From: Siphlonurus alternatus
Lineage: Eukaryota > Arthropoda > Insecta > Ephemeroptera > Siphlonuridae
Assembly (NCBI GenBank): GCA_949825025.1
Contig: OX463782.1
Coordinates: 34,195,351-34,259,350 of the forward strand
Reading direction: 5' to 3'
DNA: 64,000 nucleotides
Shown here: positions 48,823-59,835 of the stretch, piece by piece
Numbering within the stretch: position 1 is the first letter of the stretch
How the letters are laid out: each line of letters opens with the position of its first letter
The notes under the pieces: model-generated
Database searches by the model: none
What the model saw: the letters and a program-made list of their open reading frames with translations, nothing else
What the model was told of the DNA's origin: nothing
Made by a program: the position numbers and the translations under genes

Positions 48823-51800
48823 CTGCAAAATAAAATTTTTAATTATTAGTACAAACTGTAACATTTTTTTATCATATTTTTTTTGTGTATAATTTTTTCT
48901 TTTCCTTCCTTCTCTGTTGTGACAGTACGTAGTAAACTTTATTATACTTCTTATATTACCGTGGTTCTGTATCAGTTTGCAATTGATTGTTATTTAATTA
49001 TTTGTTGCAAGGAAATAAAAAATGCCATGAATAATAAATTTGAAAATTTATATTTGTACTATCGACGAATCAAAAATATTATATATTATAATAATTTATT
49101 ATAAAGCACTTAAAAATATTTTATAAATAATTAACACCTCTAGTTGAAATATTGGCGCGCATTGATTCGTGAGTCAGAAAGAGTGTTGGAGCCCAGAGAA
49201 TGTAAAAGTTTACAAAATTTGAAGCACCGTTTACAGGACTTCAACTTCTACATTTAAGTTAATTGATATAGAGTATGATATTTATTTATTACAATGTTAG
49301 CTTACTACAGCATATTCTGCTATTGGTGTCGTAAGCATTCAAACTTAACAACAGTATTAACAACAGTTGGAAGGATTGATAGGAAAGGAGGCGGCTGTGG
49401 CCTTGTGTTAGGAACTGCCCCGGCATTTGCCTGGGAGTGACAATGGGAAACCACAGAAAACCATCATCGAGGCAGACGATACAAAAGGGAACGACCTTCG
49501 GCATCTCCCGAATACAGGTAGTATAGTGGAAGAACATACATGCCATCTCTCGGGAACTTACCAGAACACGCTGCCATACCTCAGCTCGAAGTGACGAAAA
49601 GTCACCTGAGCCAAGGCAGGAAGCGATCCTGGGTCTCCCGAGCGATAGGCAGAGATCAAACCACTACGCTGCTCGGTATTTATTGTATAATTTTACTTGT
49701 TAGTTAGATTTAGGGAAGAGGTATGAGTATTATTCAATAAGAAATATATCATTGATCATCGTGCAGAGGGGCACAATTGACAATTATATAAATTGGATTA
49801 CTGATGCAAACTTTTATGTATGCATTATAATAGTACGTATTTATATATTATAATATATTATATATATATATAATATTATAAAAAAATATGTATAATTTAA
49901 ATTATACATATTTTTTTATAATATTTTAGTTATTGCATGATCAATGATCATAGTTTTCTTTTTATACATATTTTATATATGACTCCAATTTTTACCTGTT
50001 TGTTTTGAAACATTATTAATTTTATAGATATTTACACATATTACACATTATAATATAAAATATTTTTAATTTTCTTTGTATTACTCAATCATGTCACGTA
50101 TTTTGGTAAGATTGGTAAGAAGGCGTAATTAACATTTATACGGATGGTAGCATATTATATAGAACCTTTAAAATTTTGAGTAATTATAAGTTTATAATAT
50201 AATTGTTAAACTTAAATGTATTGTTGTCTTCCTTGCTACATTGGATGTGATAATACATGCATGTTCAGTGTTAATGGTGATGCTTGTGCCTTTTTACTTC
50301 AATGAAGTATTAGAATGTAAAAATTTTAGTAGCTTAATCGAAAGAAGGGGTAAAAATATGGTACTGTAAATTTTTTCTGAGACCGGGAACTTTTAAAAAA
50401 AAAACTATTGAAAGTCTGTTTTGATGACGTCAGCGCGGGCATGCAGCACTCCTTAAGAAAAAGGATAGGGCAGTGCCGCCCATCACGTCATAAAATGGAC
50501 TTTAAATAATTTTTTAAAAATAGTTCCTGGTCTCAGAAAAATCTGAAAAATTCACAGCACCATATTTTTACCCCTTCTTTCAATTAAGCCACTAAAATTT
50601 TCACGTTCTAACATCTCATTTTCTTTTATATTACTGAAGTATATACATGTATTAATATATTATACTTGGGTGAATAAAAAAATTATTATTATTGCAATAC
50701 AACAGCAAAAATAATAACAATTGTACATATTAAAATATTGCAAATATTCAGAATATTGATATTTAGAATATATAGTGCATGGTGATATGTAAAAGAAGTC
50801 AAGCAACGCCGCGCGTGGTTAGTAGTTGGATGGGTGACCATTTTCAACAAAAACCACGTTTCCCACCCAGGGGTAAAACGTTGCGCTTTTCCATTATGTG
50901 GTTCCCCTGGCTTTGGACCATTGCACTTCCGGTTCATTGACAAAAGCTGTAGCGTCCATCCTGGCTGAGGTTTCCACGCTTCCCTCAGCCGCAGGCAAAT
51001 GCCGGGATGGATTTGCAAGGCCGTGGCCGCCCTCGTTCCAGAAGAGCCCGCGAAACGCTCAAGTTAGGGTTTCGGAAGGTTCGGGGTTTCAAAGTAGTAT
51101 GTAATTAGTATATAGAAGTACCCAATAGGGTTTGATTAAAAAGTAAAAAAAAAAAAATATAATATATAACATGAGGATAATGTAAAATGCATGCAGTTTT
51201 TGAATAGACAATGATGGTTACATTTTTTTAATTCATAATTAGAAAATATACATACAATTATGCTTTTCTAAAATTTTTTCAGATTTTTTGGAGTGCGGGA
51301 ACTAATTTTTAAAAAATATTTAAAATATCTGAATTAGGGTGGTACATCTGATGGGACAACCGTGACGTCATCAATAGCCAATCACAGCAACCGTGATGTC
51401 ATCAATAGCCAATCACAGCACGACAAATGACGTCACGGTTGTCCCATCAGGTGTACTACCCTAATTCAGAGATTTTAAATATTTTTTTAAAATTAGTTCC
51501 CGCACTCCAAAAAATCTGAAAAAATTCAGAAAAGCATAATTTTAAGTGTACTTTCTAATTATGAAATAAAAAATGCAACCATTATTGTCTATTGCAACAA
51601 ATATATTTGTATCAGATTAATTGAGTATAAGCATATGTGGACTTAAAACCCCAAATTAATGTCATTATTAGATGCTAATAGAAAGTATTAGCTCAAACAC
51701 ATTTGCAATTCGGGTTTGGAGCATGGAGCATCCCGCGATGCTCCATACTAGTTCTGCGTATTTTTTTCAGCCCTGGGCCGAATTCGGCTTTGGGTGCCAA

Positions 51801-53597
51801 CATATATACTTTTATAAATGAATTGACAGAGTACTGTTAATAGGCGCATATATGGAACATTCTATTTGCCTATTTATTTGATGTTCAAGTTACACCATAT
51901 CACTTGAATATAATCTATAAAATTGATAAGATATCAAATATGTGAAGAGTATATTGACCTCATAAAGTACCAATAGATGACATTGAAAACAGCCTCTATA
52001 GAATCAGTATGACTCAACTACACGTGTACTTTAGCCAGTAGCAAAGCTCAGATATCAAAACAATGACACTTTTAGAATCACCCAGGTAAAATCCACCAGA
52101 TGTCCATACCTGTCTTTATGACGTCAATAAACGTACACGTACAAAGAATTTATATATTTGATAAAAAAGAAATACGCGTAGACGTGTAAAAAATCTGCAA
52201 GCGTGCACATGCACTGAAAGTAAAAGATAAAAGAAAGACCAAGACAGCTCTGATATAAGAATGAATTTCAAGAAACGTTACATTGCAGATTAGCAGTTGC
52301 ATCAGAGTACCCAACCTTAATTAATACGGCAATTGAAAAAAAAAAAAAAAAAATGACAAAGTGTCAATAAACTATATTTGATATATCATATATTCAAAAA
52401 GGATTAAGAATAAAATATTATAAAATAAAAAATGGACTTTTACCTTCACCGTAGTTGTAATCCGTCTCTTGATGTGTAAGTAATTAATGTCACTATATAT
52501 AATGTTCACTAACACTACACCAATATCAGTATTCAGGCTCGGACTGGCCATAAGAGTTGGTGAGCGATCGCTCAGTAGGCCCCCCCGTTTGGAGGCCCCC
52601 AAAATGTTAAAAGTAGGCCCCCCAGGGTAAAGTAGGCCCTCCCTACATCGCGAAGCGATGTTAGATTTAATGTAGACACAGTGTTCTGAAGATGTAGAAT
52701 AAAACAAGAGTCTTAAATCACAGTACAAAGAATAAGATTATTTCCCTAATCGTGCATTATTTTTTTACTCAAAGGCACACAGAAAAATGTTCCAATAAGG
52801 TTTTAGTTATTACATTGGGACTTTATCTTTATACTTCCAAAATTCCAAAACCCCTCGATTAAAAAAAAAAAAAAAAAAAAAAAGAAAAGGTGAAAGAAAA
52901 AACCAAAACTCCTCGATTAAAAAATAAAAAAAAAAAAGAAAAGAAAAGGTGAAAGAAGAAAAATATATAGAAAATATGACTCGCGTTATCACCAAAAAAG
53001 GTTTAAATTAATTTTTCCTTAGAATCCTAAATTTTGCAAAAAATAATAAAAAAATTTGCGATGTTTAGACATTTTTGTATTAAAAAAGATCAGCAAGCCA
53101 CGCCCCTTTTTTGAAAAAAATCGCGCCTGCGGCGGGCTGCTTGGGGGGCTTCGCCCCCCAGACCCCCCGATGGTGTGGAGGCCCCCGCCTTTCATTGCTC
53201 AGTAGGCCTTTTGACCCCACTTCGACCCTGATCAGTATGAGACAAACGCCTGATGAAACAAGCAGTACTGAGCTTGCGAAATATTGCGATGTGGTGTAGT
53301 GTTAGTGAACATTAGTGACATTAATTACTTACACATCAAGAGACGGATTACAACTTCGGTGAAGGTAAAAGTCCATTTTTTATTTTATAATATTTTAATC
53401 ATGAATAACCTTCACTCATCAAATTATCTTAACAGGATTCAGAACTTGAACTTTGCATGTAGTTTCTAATCAATTTTAGACGTCAATAAATTATAATGTC
53501 GACGATGATTCATGTGAGATATCATAAAATTCTGCAGAATTCTTCATCGTCTTACCTTAAAAGGAAATGGAGATCTCTGCTTTTCTATTTTTATCAT
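48421..53597 (-). CDS. Unrecognised 147-residue protein, 2 exons
   Basis: Model: join of 53556-53597 and 48421-48822 on the minus strand, phase 0, 147 residues. The terminal exon is well supported: a strong acceptor (TTTATTTTGCAG), 133 open codons and balanced composition (DDFHKWKYLVTKEQQNKYNL, AYDLIKYNQSETLEMKVGYA, IHFTALYIYCRDIDLNKTSV, EVAFRVRNPHNVHEYTVIDK). Exon 1 (MIKIEKQRSPFPFK, then GTAAGA) is an inference from a good start and donor in phase. Other exons could intervene in the 4.7-kb intron, which is full of mobile elements. No signal peptide or transmembrane segment was seen. It looks like a small soluble alpha/beta protein with aromatic-rich strands. I cannot assign a family. Confidence 0.6.
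49370..49682 (-). mobile_element. tRNA-derived SINE, minus strand
   Basis: The minus strand starts CCGAGCAGCGTAGTGGTTTG (A box), with GGGAGACCCAGGATCG (B box region). Its core is GGTTTTCTGTGGTTTCCCAT, then GGCAAATGCCGGGGCAGTTC, and it ends GGCCACAGCCGCCTCCTTTC. Confidence 0.85.
49690..50315. other. AT-rich intron, nothing recognised
   Basis: It contains short TA-rich palindromes (49850-49930). No gene was seen. Confidence 0.4.
50320..50615. mobile_element. Palindromic MITE, TTAGAATGTAAAAATTTTAG subfamily
   Basis: TTAGAATGTAAAAATTTTAG, then TTAATCGAAAGAAGGGGTAA, and the inverse. The centre is AAAAAGGATAGGGCAGTGCC. Its closest copy is 62520-62830. Confidence 0.87.
50786..51160 (+). mobile_element. 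5S rRNA-derived SINE, plus strand, 5'-truncated
   Basis: AAGTCAAGCAACGCCGCGCG, then GGTTAGTAGTTGGATGGGTG, then the core (CATCCTGGCTGAGGTTTCC, GGCAAATGCCGGGATGGA), and the tail CCAATAGGGTTTGATTAA plus poly-A. Confidence 0.88.
51197..51602. mobile_element. Palindromic MITE, long variant
   Basis: TAGACAATGATGGTTACATT and, inverted, TAGACAATAATGGTTGCATT. The inner arms contain the TTTTTCAGATTTTTTGGAGT block. The centre has a direct repeat of GACGTCATCAATAGCCAATC. Confidence 0.85.
51690..51802. mobile_element. Ginger-like element end, diverged fragment
   Basis: ATACTAGTTCTGCGTATTTT, then GGCCGAATTCGGCTTTGGGT, then GCCAACA, parallels the right end of 45355-46630. Confidence 0.65.
51805..52410. 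other. Intron, nothing recognised
   Basis: AT-rich, no gene or known element apart from an A-run at 52335-52352. Confidence 0.4.
52534..53230. mobile_element. hAT element inside the fold-back
   Basis: CAGGCTCGGACTGGCC and, inverted, CAGGGTCGAAGTGGGG. Flanking ATCAGTAT lies at 52525-52532 (one T before the element) and 53231-53238. It shares the ATCGCGCCTGCGGCGGGCT module with 20902-22008. Confidence 0.85.
53247..53294 (+). ncRNA. Degenerate hammerhead-like motif
   Basis: CTGATGA (53250-53256), extra A's, stem II CAAGC/GCTTG, then C, GAAAT, and a GCG that can pair with the CGC before the core. Stem III would be AT/AT where the 18742 copy has AC/GT, a compensatory change. It is likely inactive because of the extra unpaired bases at stem II. 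Confidence 0.5.
53556..53597 (-). CDS. Unrecognised protein, putative exon 1
   Basis: ATG at 53595-53597, MIKIEKQRSPFPFK, donor AAG/GTAAGA, phase 0 into the 48822 exon. Short, hence uncertain. Confidence 0.4.
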
Positions 53598-53724
53598 TTT
53601 ATAAAGAATGCGTAAAAATTATACCAAAAATGAAAAATGCACACAAATTAAAAGTCTCATGCATCATGCATGTATTAATTATTCTACGAATTCTATAGCA
53701 GTTAACACTTAAAAAAAAGCACCG

Positions 53725-53728
53725 ATCA

Positions 53729-53811
<83 letters not shown>
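53725..53811. repeat. (ATTG)n microsatellite
   Basis: About 20 ATTG/GATT tetramers, followed by TTTTTAATTGGCTTTAAGC. Confidence 0.97.
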
Positions 53812-53897
53812 TTTTAATTGGCTTTAAGCGTTTAAGTTTTTTTTTTTAAAACGTTGATTAATGTATATTTTAGTACATATATATATATATATATATA

Positions 53898-54566
53898 TGT
53901 TACCACCAAAAACCGAATTCGGGCGAAAGCCGAAAAAAATGACCAAAACTAGTTTTGAGCATCAAGTTAAGCTCAAAACCCGAAATAATCGATTACTTCG
54001 GGTTTTGAGCTTAACTTGATGCTCAAAACTAGTTTTGCTCAAGTCGAAATGAGCGCAAAACCCGATGAAGACTTTTACATCGGCTTTTGTTCATTTCCAT
54101 TTGAACAAAACTAGTTTTGCGTATCAAGTTATGATCAAAACTCGAAGTAAGATTTTATTTCGGCTTTTGAGCAAAATTTGAACAAAACTAGTTTTGCTCA
54201 TTTTTCAAAGACAATTTATTTTTATTTTGTGACAGCTGTTCTTCATTTTTTATTTATTATTTTCTTCGGAATAATATATTTATTTTTACTTATTCTTTGC
54301 TGTAGTTATTTAAATATTTATTAATTTATTTATTGTTGCATTTATTTATTTGTTGCTATTTGTTTGATTGAATAAAAGTTTTGATTAATTGGTTGGTATT
54401 TTGGGGCAATTGACACATAATAAAAGCTTCAATTCCTCCAAATTCTCCCTTAATTCGCCTAATTCTGCGAACGGGCTGGGCCTAGCTTTTTCTCAAAATT
54501 TCAAAGGTGATTTTTGTTGTTGTTGTTGTTATTTTGCTAAGGAAAGAGGAAGAAGGGACTCAAATA

Positions 54567-54607
<41 letters not shown>

Positions 54608-55217
54608 AACTTCTAAAACGACTTTTTCTTAGTTTTTAATGGGTTGAAAAGCACTATATTAAAAAAGCGAGCTGCATGAGGTTGAACTACGGACGGGCCA
54701 CGGGTCTGGCCACATTGTGAAGCATCATTGGCCCGGGCCGGGCCTAGCAACCATCCGAACGGACCGGGCCGGGTCAGGCCTCGAAAATCCGGCCCATGCA
54801 GACCTCTATAAAGAACTATCTGTCAACCCTTTTCGTTGTGGGTGGCCAAAGAGGGCTTCATATGGTGAACGCTTAATTCCACTCAAGTTCAAAATTTAAA
54901 ATAAATTGTCTTTGAAAAATGAGCAAAACTAGTTTTGCTCAAATTTTGCCCAAAAGACGAAATAAAATCTTACTTCGGGTTTTGAGCTTAACTTGATGCT
55001 CAAAACTAGTTTTGCTCAAACGGAAACGCGCAAAACCTGATGTAAAAGTCTCCGTCGGGTTTTGCTCACTTCGATTTGAACAAAACTAGTTTTGAGCATC
55101 AAGTTAAGCTCAAAAACCGAAATAATCGATTACTTCGGGTTTTGAGCTTAACTTGATGCTCAAAACTAGTTTTCCTCATTTTTTTCGGCTTTTGCTCGAA
55201 TTCGGTTTTTGGTGGTA
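53898..55217. mobile_element. Second Ginger-like element, different interior
   Basis: It has the same structured TIRs as 45355-46630 (TGTTACCACCAAAAACCGAA, CAAAACTAGTTTTG repeats). The interior 54220-54905 has no integrase relic. Instead it has an inverted ATTG-tail repeat (54380-54420), a poly-A run (54569-54606) and a GC-rich patch (54690-54800) ending CCGGCCCATGCAGACCTCTA, which resembles a hAT end. It is inserted in a TA microsatellite. Confidence 0.82.
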
Positions 55218-55230
55218 TTATAGTATTATA

Positions 55231-55415
<185 letters not shown>

Positions 55416-55439
55416 TACGATATAGTTATTATGTTGTAT

Positions 55440-56100
55440 ATATAAAAATAATAATAAAATAATTTCATACAGAACTTAAATCTATAGTTTTGTCAAATTT
55501 TTTACGAAATTTTGAACTCCTTTAAATGGTACTGCAAACCACCATGACATTACATCGTCTTGCAAATATTTAACACGTAAGCACATAGAGGAAGAAGTTG
55601 CATGAATGACGTCTGTCGATTTTGAGATTATTAGAGAGGTAAAAAAAAATGTAAAAAAAATGGTAATGTATAACTCAAGTCCTCATGTACTCTCAACCAA
55701 TGAGAGATAAAACAGATAAGGCCACGATAATCTGTATATAAGCCAGCTAGATGACTACTGCATGATGTAGTGAAAGATCCTTAGTGCTTTGCAATTGAGC
55801 ACAGTAAAAAAATCTACACTACCGAGTGAATTCACTTCAAATTTAGGTAATTATAATTATATACTAGCGGCAACATATTAGAGTGTCCATGTATATGTTA
55901 AACTAATTAATATATAATTTATGGGTGCAAGGCCGGCTCCAATTTGGAATTTTATAAAATACTTTTTTACGGCTTAAGTTTTTGACTTGAAATATTCTAA
56001 AGGTATATATGTATTATGCACATGTGTGATACTAATGTCCAAGTACTTTTGTTTTGTATCAAGTTCCATATTTTCCAAAAAAGCACTGCCGAAACTCTAA
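55440..56100. other. No gene recognised
   Basis: AT-rich intergenic sequence without identified repeats. Confidence 0.4.
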
Positions 56101-56135
56101 TTTTTTGTAAAAATGGGTTTCTGCAGTGATTTTTT

Positions 56136-56299
56136 GGGACAAGCGAAACTAACTGCATGGATAGAAAACAAAAATATCATCGCGGATGGGACAGGTCACT
56201 CTGAGTTACGCTGGCTGACAATGGCTGGTCTAGCTCAGAGCAGTTCTATCTCCACAAGGAAACAATCGTGTTACCTCCCTCTTCACACAACCGTGATGG
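56136..56299 (+). other. Possible exon, unrecognised
   Basis: After GGTTTCTGCAG, open frame DFLGQAKLTAWIENKNIIAD, then GTGHSELRWLTMAGLAQSSS, then ISTRKQSCYLPLHTTVM and a donor-like GTAAGG. A palindromic MITE starts at the donor. It could be a real exon or a dead gene cut by the MITE. Confidence 0.3.
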
Positions 56300-56303
56300 T
56301 AAG

Positions 56304-56634
56304 GGACAACATACATGAAATAATTTTACTGCAGAAATTGAGGGTACCAAATTATGCTACTCTGAATTTTTTTTAAATTTTTTTGAGACTCACAACTATT
56401 TTTAAATAATTATTGTAAGTGCGGCCACGCCCCCTGGAGGCGTCAATAGGCGTCCAGGTACTATCCTTTTTATTAAGTATTCAGGGGTACCAACTGATAT
56501 AACAGAACTTTCAATAATTATTTAAATATAGTTCCGCGGGACTCAAAAAAATCTGACAAAATTCAGAGTAGCATAATTTGGTACCCTCTATTCATTTCTG
56601 CATTAAATTTTTTAATATAATTATGTTGTCCATT
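56304..56634. mobile_element. Palindromic MITE (GACAA family)
   Basis: GGGACAACATACATGAAATA at the left, ATTATGTTGTCCATTA at the right. Inner arms are GAGGGTACCAAATTATGCTA and its inverse. The centre is CTATCCTTTTTATTAAG. Confidence 0.87.
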
Positions 56635-56639
56635 AGTCG

Positions 56640-57250
56640 GGTTATGTCTGCTGAGAGTCGTCCGGTGGCAACGTGTGATTGCTGACTTGGCAGTGGCACG
56701 GTGTGGCTGTGCGGTCTCGGCCCAACTAGCAGTGTTATGATGGGTGTGAAAAGTGGAGGACCCAGCTAAGGGGCTCTCCCCGAAAAAGGTACATGCCTCT
56801 CTCCCTGATTGTCAAGTTCATTGTAATCACCTCTGTTATCCTTAGGTTATATTACATATTTACCAATTAAGGATTTATGTTAATAAACACAGTCCAACCT
56901 TAGGTAGGACTTTCATTGCTTAATATACCTTCCTTCTCACCCTGGTTAGGCAGGTCATGGGAATGCCCCCCGTTTCGGCAAGCAGGTCACCTTTCCGGTA
57001 GTTTGTGACAATATCTGGGCATAAGTATCACATACATATGCATATCCCATATGAAAGAAAGTCATAATTACAAGTCAATAACTCAAAAACTTAAGACGGC
57101 CTCAAAAAAAAATAATAATGATAATTGTAAAATTTCAAATTAGAGGTAGCCTTTCACCCTTAAGAGAAAACTGAAAATAATTAGCATGATTTTGTTACTA
57201 GCATTTTTAATTAACTTTTAATCAAGGATGAAAATATTACAAAACAAAAT
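56640..57250. other. No gene recognised
   Basis: About 56640-56780 is GC-richer but has stops in all frames examined. Otherwise AT-rich. Confidence 0.35.
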
Positions 57251-57259
57251 AAAATTAAG

Positions 57260-58632
57260 ATAGGTTCGTTCATTTAGAGTGGACAGCTGTGACATCAGCC
57301 CCTCTCAGATTTTGCTACAAAAAATCATGTGTGTTTACAAATGTCCTAGAATGGCTCACACGAAATATTTTTGAATTTCGTTCATAAACTAAAGAGTTAC
57401 AGGGATATTACGAAATACGCATAAAATGGTCCCTCGGCGCACCAGTGATTTGAGCCAACTTTGTGTCACTGTCGTTATGTTAATAATTTTTTTAAACTTT
57501 TGTGAATTTTTTTGTCCAATAACTATTATAACCATAGAACATTACCATGCATGAAAAAAAATCAGCTGAGCATGCAACTTTTTTTCGTACAGGTCTATAC
57601 ATAATGAGATGAAGCGGCAACCACGGTAAAATAGGCATCGGTATAAAAAAAAAAACTGCTGTGTCATTGTAATAATATTATTTTTCAAAACTGAGTTGGT
57701 TATTTGAGCAATGGGATGTCTTTAACATGTTGATTAAATTACAAAAGCTAATGAATTTGATATTCCAAGATTTATGTAAATAATGTCATACATAAGTATC
57801 AATAAGTAAATTAAATATCTATGAATATAACTTCAGCAAGCGTTTTTTTAGTTTTTTATTAATTAATTTAAAGTGCACATTATGGTCCATCGACATTATG
57901 GGACGATGTTTGTAGCACTGCCAAAAATTGGAAATGTAAAAACCCACTCCTTTTTTTTGCAATTTCTGTAATTAGAAAATACGTTGATTTGTATGGTATA
58001 TAGTTGAATTTTCCACAAGACTCGTGCTACTTTGACTTTTCGGGGGGTCAAAAACGTGTTTTTACATGCTATTACCAAATCATGGTATACGCAATAGTAT
58101 GGTAGCATGGCAAAAAACTTTTTAATTTTTGTTTTTGTAATTTATTCATGTTAAAGACATCCCATTGCTCTAATAACCATCTTAGCATAGACTTAAAGTC
58201 TATGCATCTTAGTTTTGAAAAATAATATTATTACAATGACACAGCAGGGGATTTATTCGATGCCTATTTTATCGTGGTTGTTGCATCATCCCATTATGTA
58301 CAGACCTGTATGAAAAAAAGTTGCATGCTCAGCTGATATTTTTTCATGGTAATGTTCTATGTTTATAATAGTTATTGGACAAAAAATTCACAAAAGTTTA
58401 AAAAAATTATTAACATAACGGCAGTTACACAAAGTTGGCTCAACTCACTGGTGCGCCGAGGGACCATTTTGTGCGTATTTCGTAATATCGCTGTAACTTT
58501 TTAGTTTATCAACGAAATTCAAAAATATTTCGTGTGAGCCATTCTAGGACATTTGTAAACACACATGATTTTTTGTAGCAAAATCTGAGAGGGGCTGATG
58601 TCATAGCTGTGACTTAAGATGGACGAACCCAG
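57260..58632. mobile_element. 1.37-kb fold-back element with about 480-bp arms
   Basis: The ends are GGTTCGTTCATTTAGAGTGG and, inverted, GGTTCGTCCATCTTAAGTCA. The arms run through AGCCCCTCTCAGATTTTGCT, CACGAAATATTTTTGAATTT and GTCCCTCGGCGCACCAGTGA in both orientations. Non-coding. Confidence 0.87.
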
Positions 58633-58639
58633 ATATAAA

Positions 58640-59450
58640 ATGATGCTATACTTTCGTACTCGTTTGTAAGTAATTTGTAAGTTTACTGTAAATTAATTTC
58701 CTGCATGCTATATTTAATAATATTTCTTTCATTAAATCTTCGGAAAAAATAGCTGTTAACTGATAAACAAGCACTGCAGTCCGCAAGTAATTAACGATGC
58801 TAAAATAGCATGATAATTAAACTTGATATTTGAGTGCAAGACCACTTGAACTTTGCACACCTTATAATCCTTATATAATAATGTTAATTCACATGCAGTT
58901 TACTACAGATGTTAGTTTACGTGTAGATTTGACTGCGTGCGGCGAACGTATTTTGCTTTATCCCATCTATACATATATATAGACATGTCATTGTCTCGAA
59001 GCTAGGTGTCATAGAGAGATTTTACAGGTAATCTACTTCTTCTTGTTTCGTTTTTGAGAACAAGCCGTTGTTAAACAGCTATACACTCAGGTACTAAAAA
59101 CATCTAAGATTACAAGATCTAAGATTACCTAAGATCTTAGATTACAGGTAATCTAAGATCTGTTGGATTGTATGTGATAATGTGATGTATGTGTAAACAA
59201 CTATTTCTGTTGTCTATATGTAAAACTATTGGGCTAGCTTAGTAAAGAAATTAAACAGTAGCATTACACTAAAACTACTTTATTATTTCTACTATCTACA
59301 TTCATCCGCGCCTACCTACCGGCACACGCACGAGACACTCGCGCGCTCGTGGCTAGTGTAGGAATGATCACATGCAATACTTGCAACATCGTAACATCAC
59401 TCTGCAGTGCCTTGCAGTGCTTCACAAGCAAAGTCAAGGACAACCTTTGC
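58640..59450. other. Upstream region of the atlastin-like gene
   Basis: About 59095-59165 is a cluster of ATCTAAGATTAC/GTAATCTAAGAT inverted repeats. No gene was seen. Confidence 0.4.
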
Positions 59451-59460
59451 TCTCGAGGGT

Positions 59461-59469
59461 TATAAATAG
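59461..59469 (+). promoter_or_regulatory. TATA box candidate of the atlastin-like gene
   Basis: TATAAATAG lies about 150 bp before the start codon in a non-repetitive, slightly GC-richer stretch. The start site would be near 59492 if used. Confidence 0.4.
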
Positions 59470-59610
59470 GAAGTGACATATGTATGATGTGCTTCGTTCC
59501 AAAATATGTAACATTTAATATAAATTTGTTGCAGTTTACAACACATAATTAAATAATGGCAAGTTAATATTATACTTTGAGAAAAATCAACACAAAATAA
59601 TTACGTTGAA

Positions 59611-59835
59611 ATGTCGCTACTTGACGAGCCTCTGAATAAGGATCAGAAAGAACCAGTGCAGCTGCTCGAGAAGTTGGAGGACGGAAAATTTAAGCTCTGC
59701 GAAACACCACTGAAGAAACTACTGGAGACTCCCGAGCTTAAAGACCGTCAACTCGTTGTGCTCTCGGTGGTGGGAGCTTTCCGCAAGGGCAAGTCGTTCT
59801 TGCTCAACTTTTTGCTCAAATACCTGCGAGCTAAT
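59611..59835 (+). CDS. Atlastin-like exon 1
   Basis: 75 codons from ATG (MSLLDEPLNKDQKEPVQLLE) to KYLRAN, donor AAT/GTGAGT. Contains the P-loop. Confidence 0.92.

Larger units (their letters stand above)
52415..53395. mobile_element. Palindromic element of the 18611 family, split by a hAT
   Basis: The arms (AAAAAATGGACTTTTACCTT, then CACCGTAGTTGTAATCCGTC, and so on) are inverted at 53290-53395. A 697-bp hAT sits at 52534-53230. Without it, the arms close on a hammerhead-like core at 53247-53294. The order of blocks matches 18611-18925. Confidence 0.82.
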
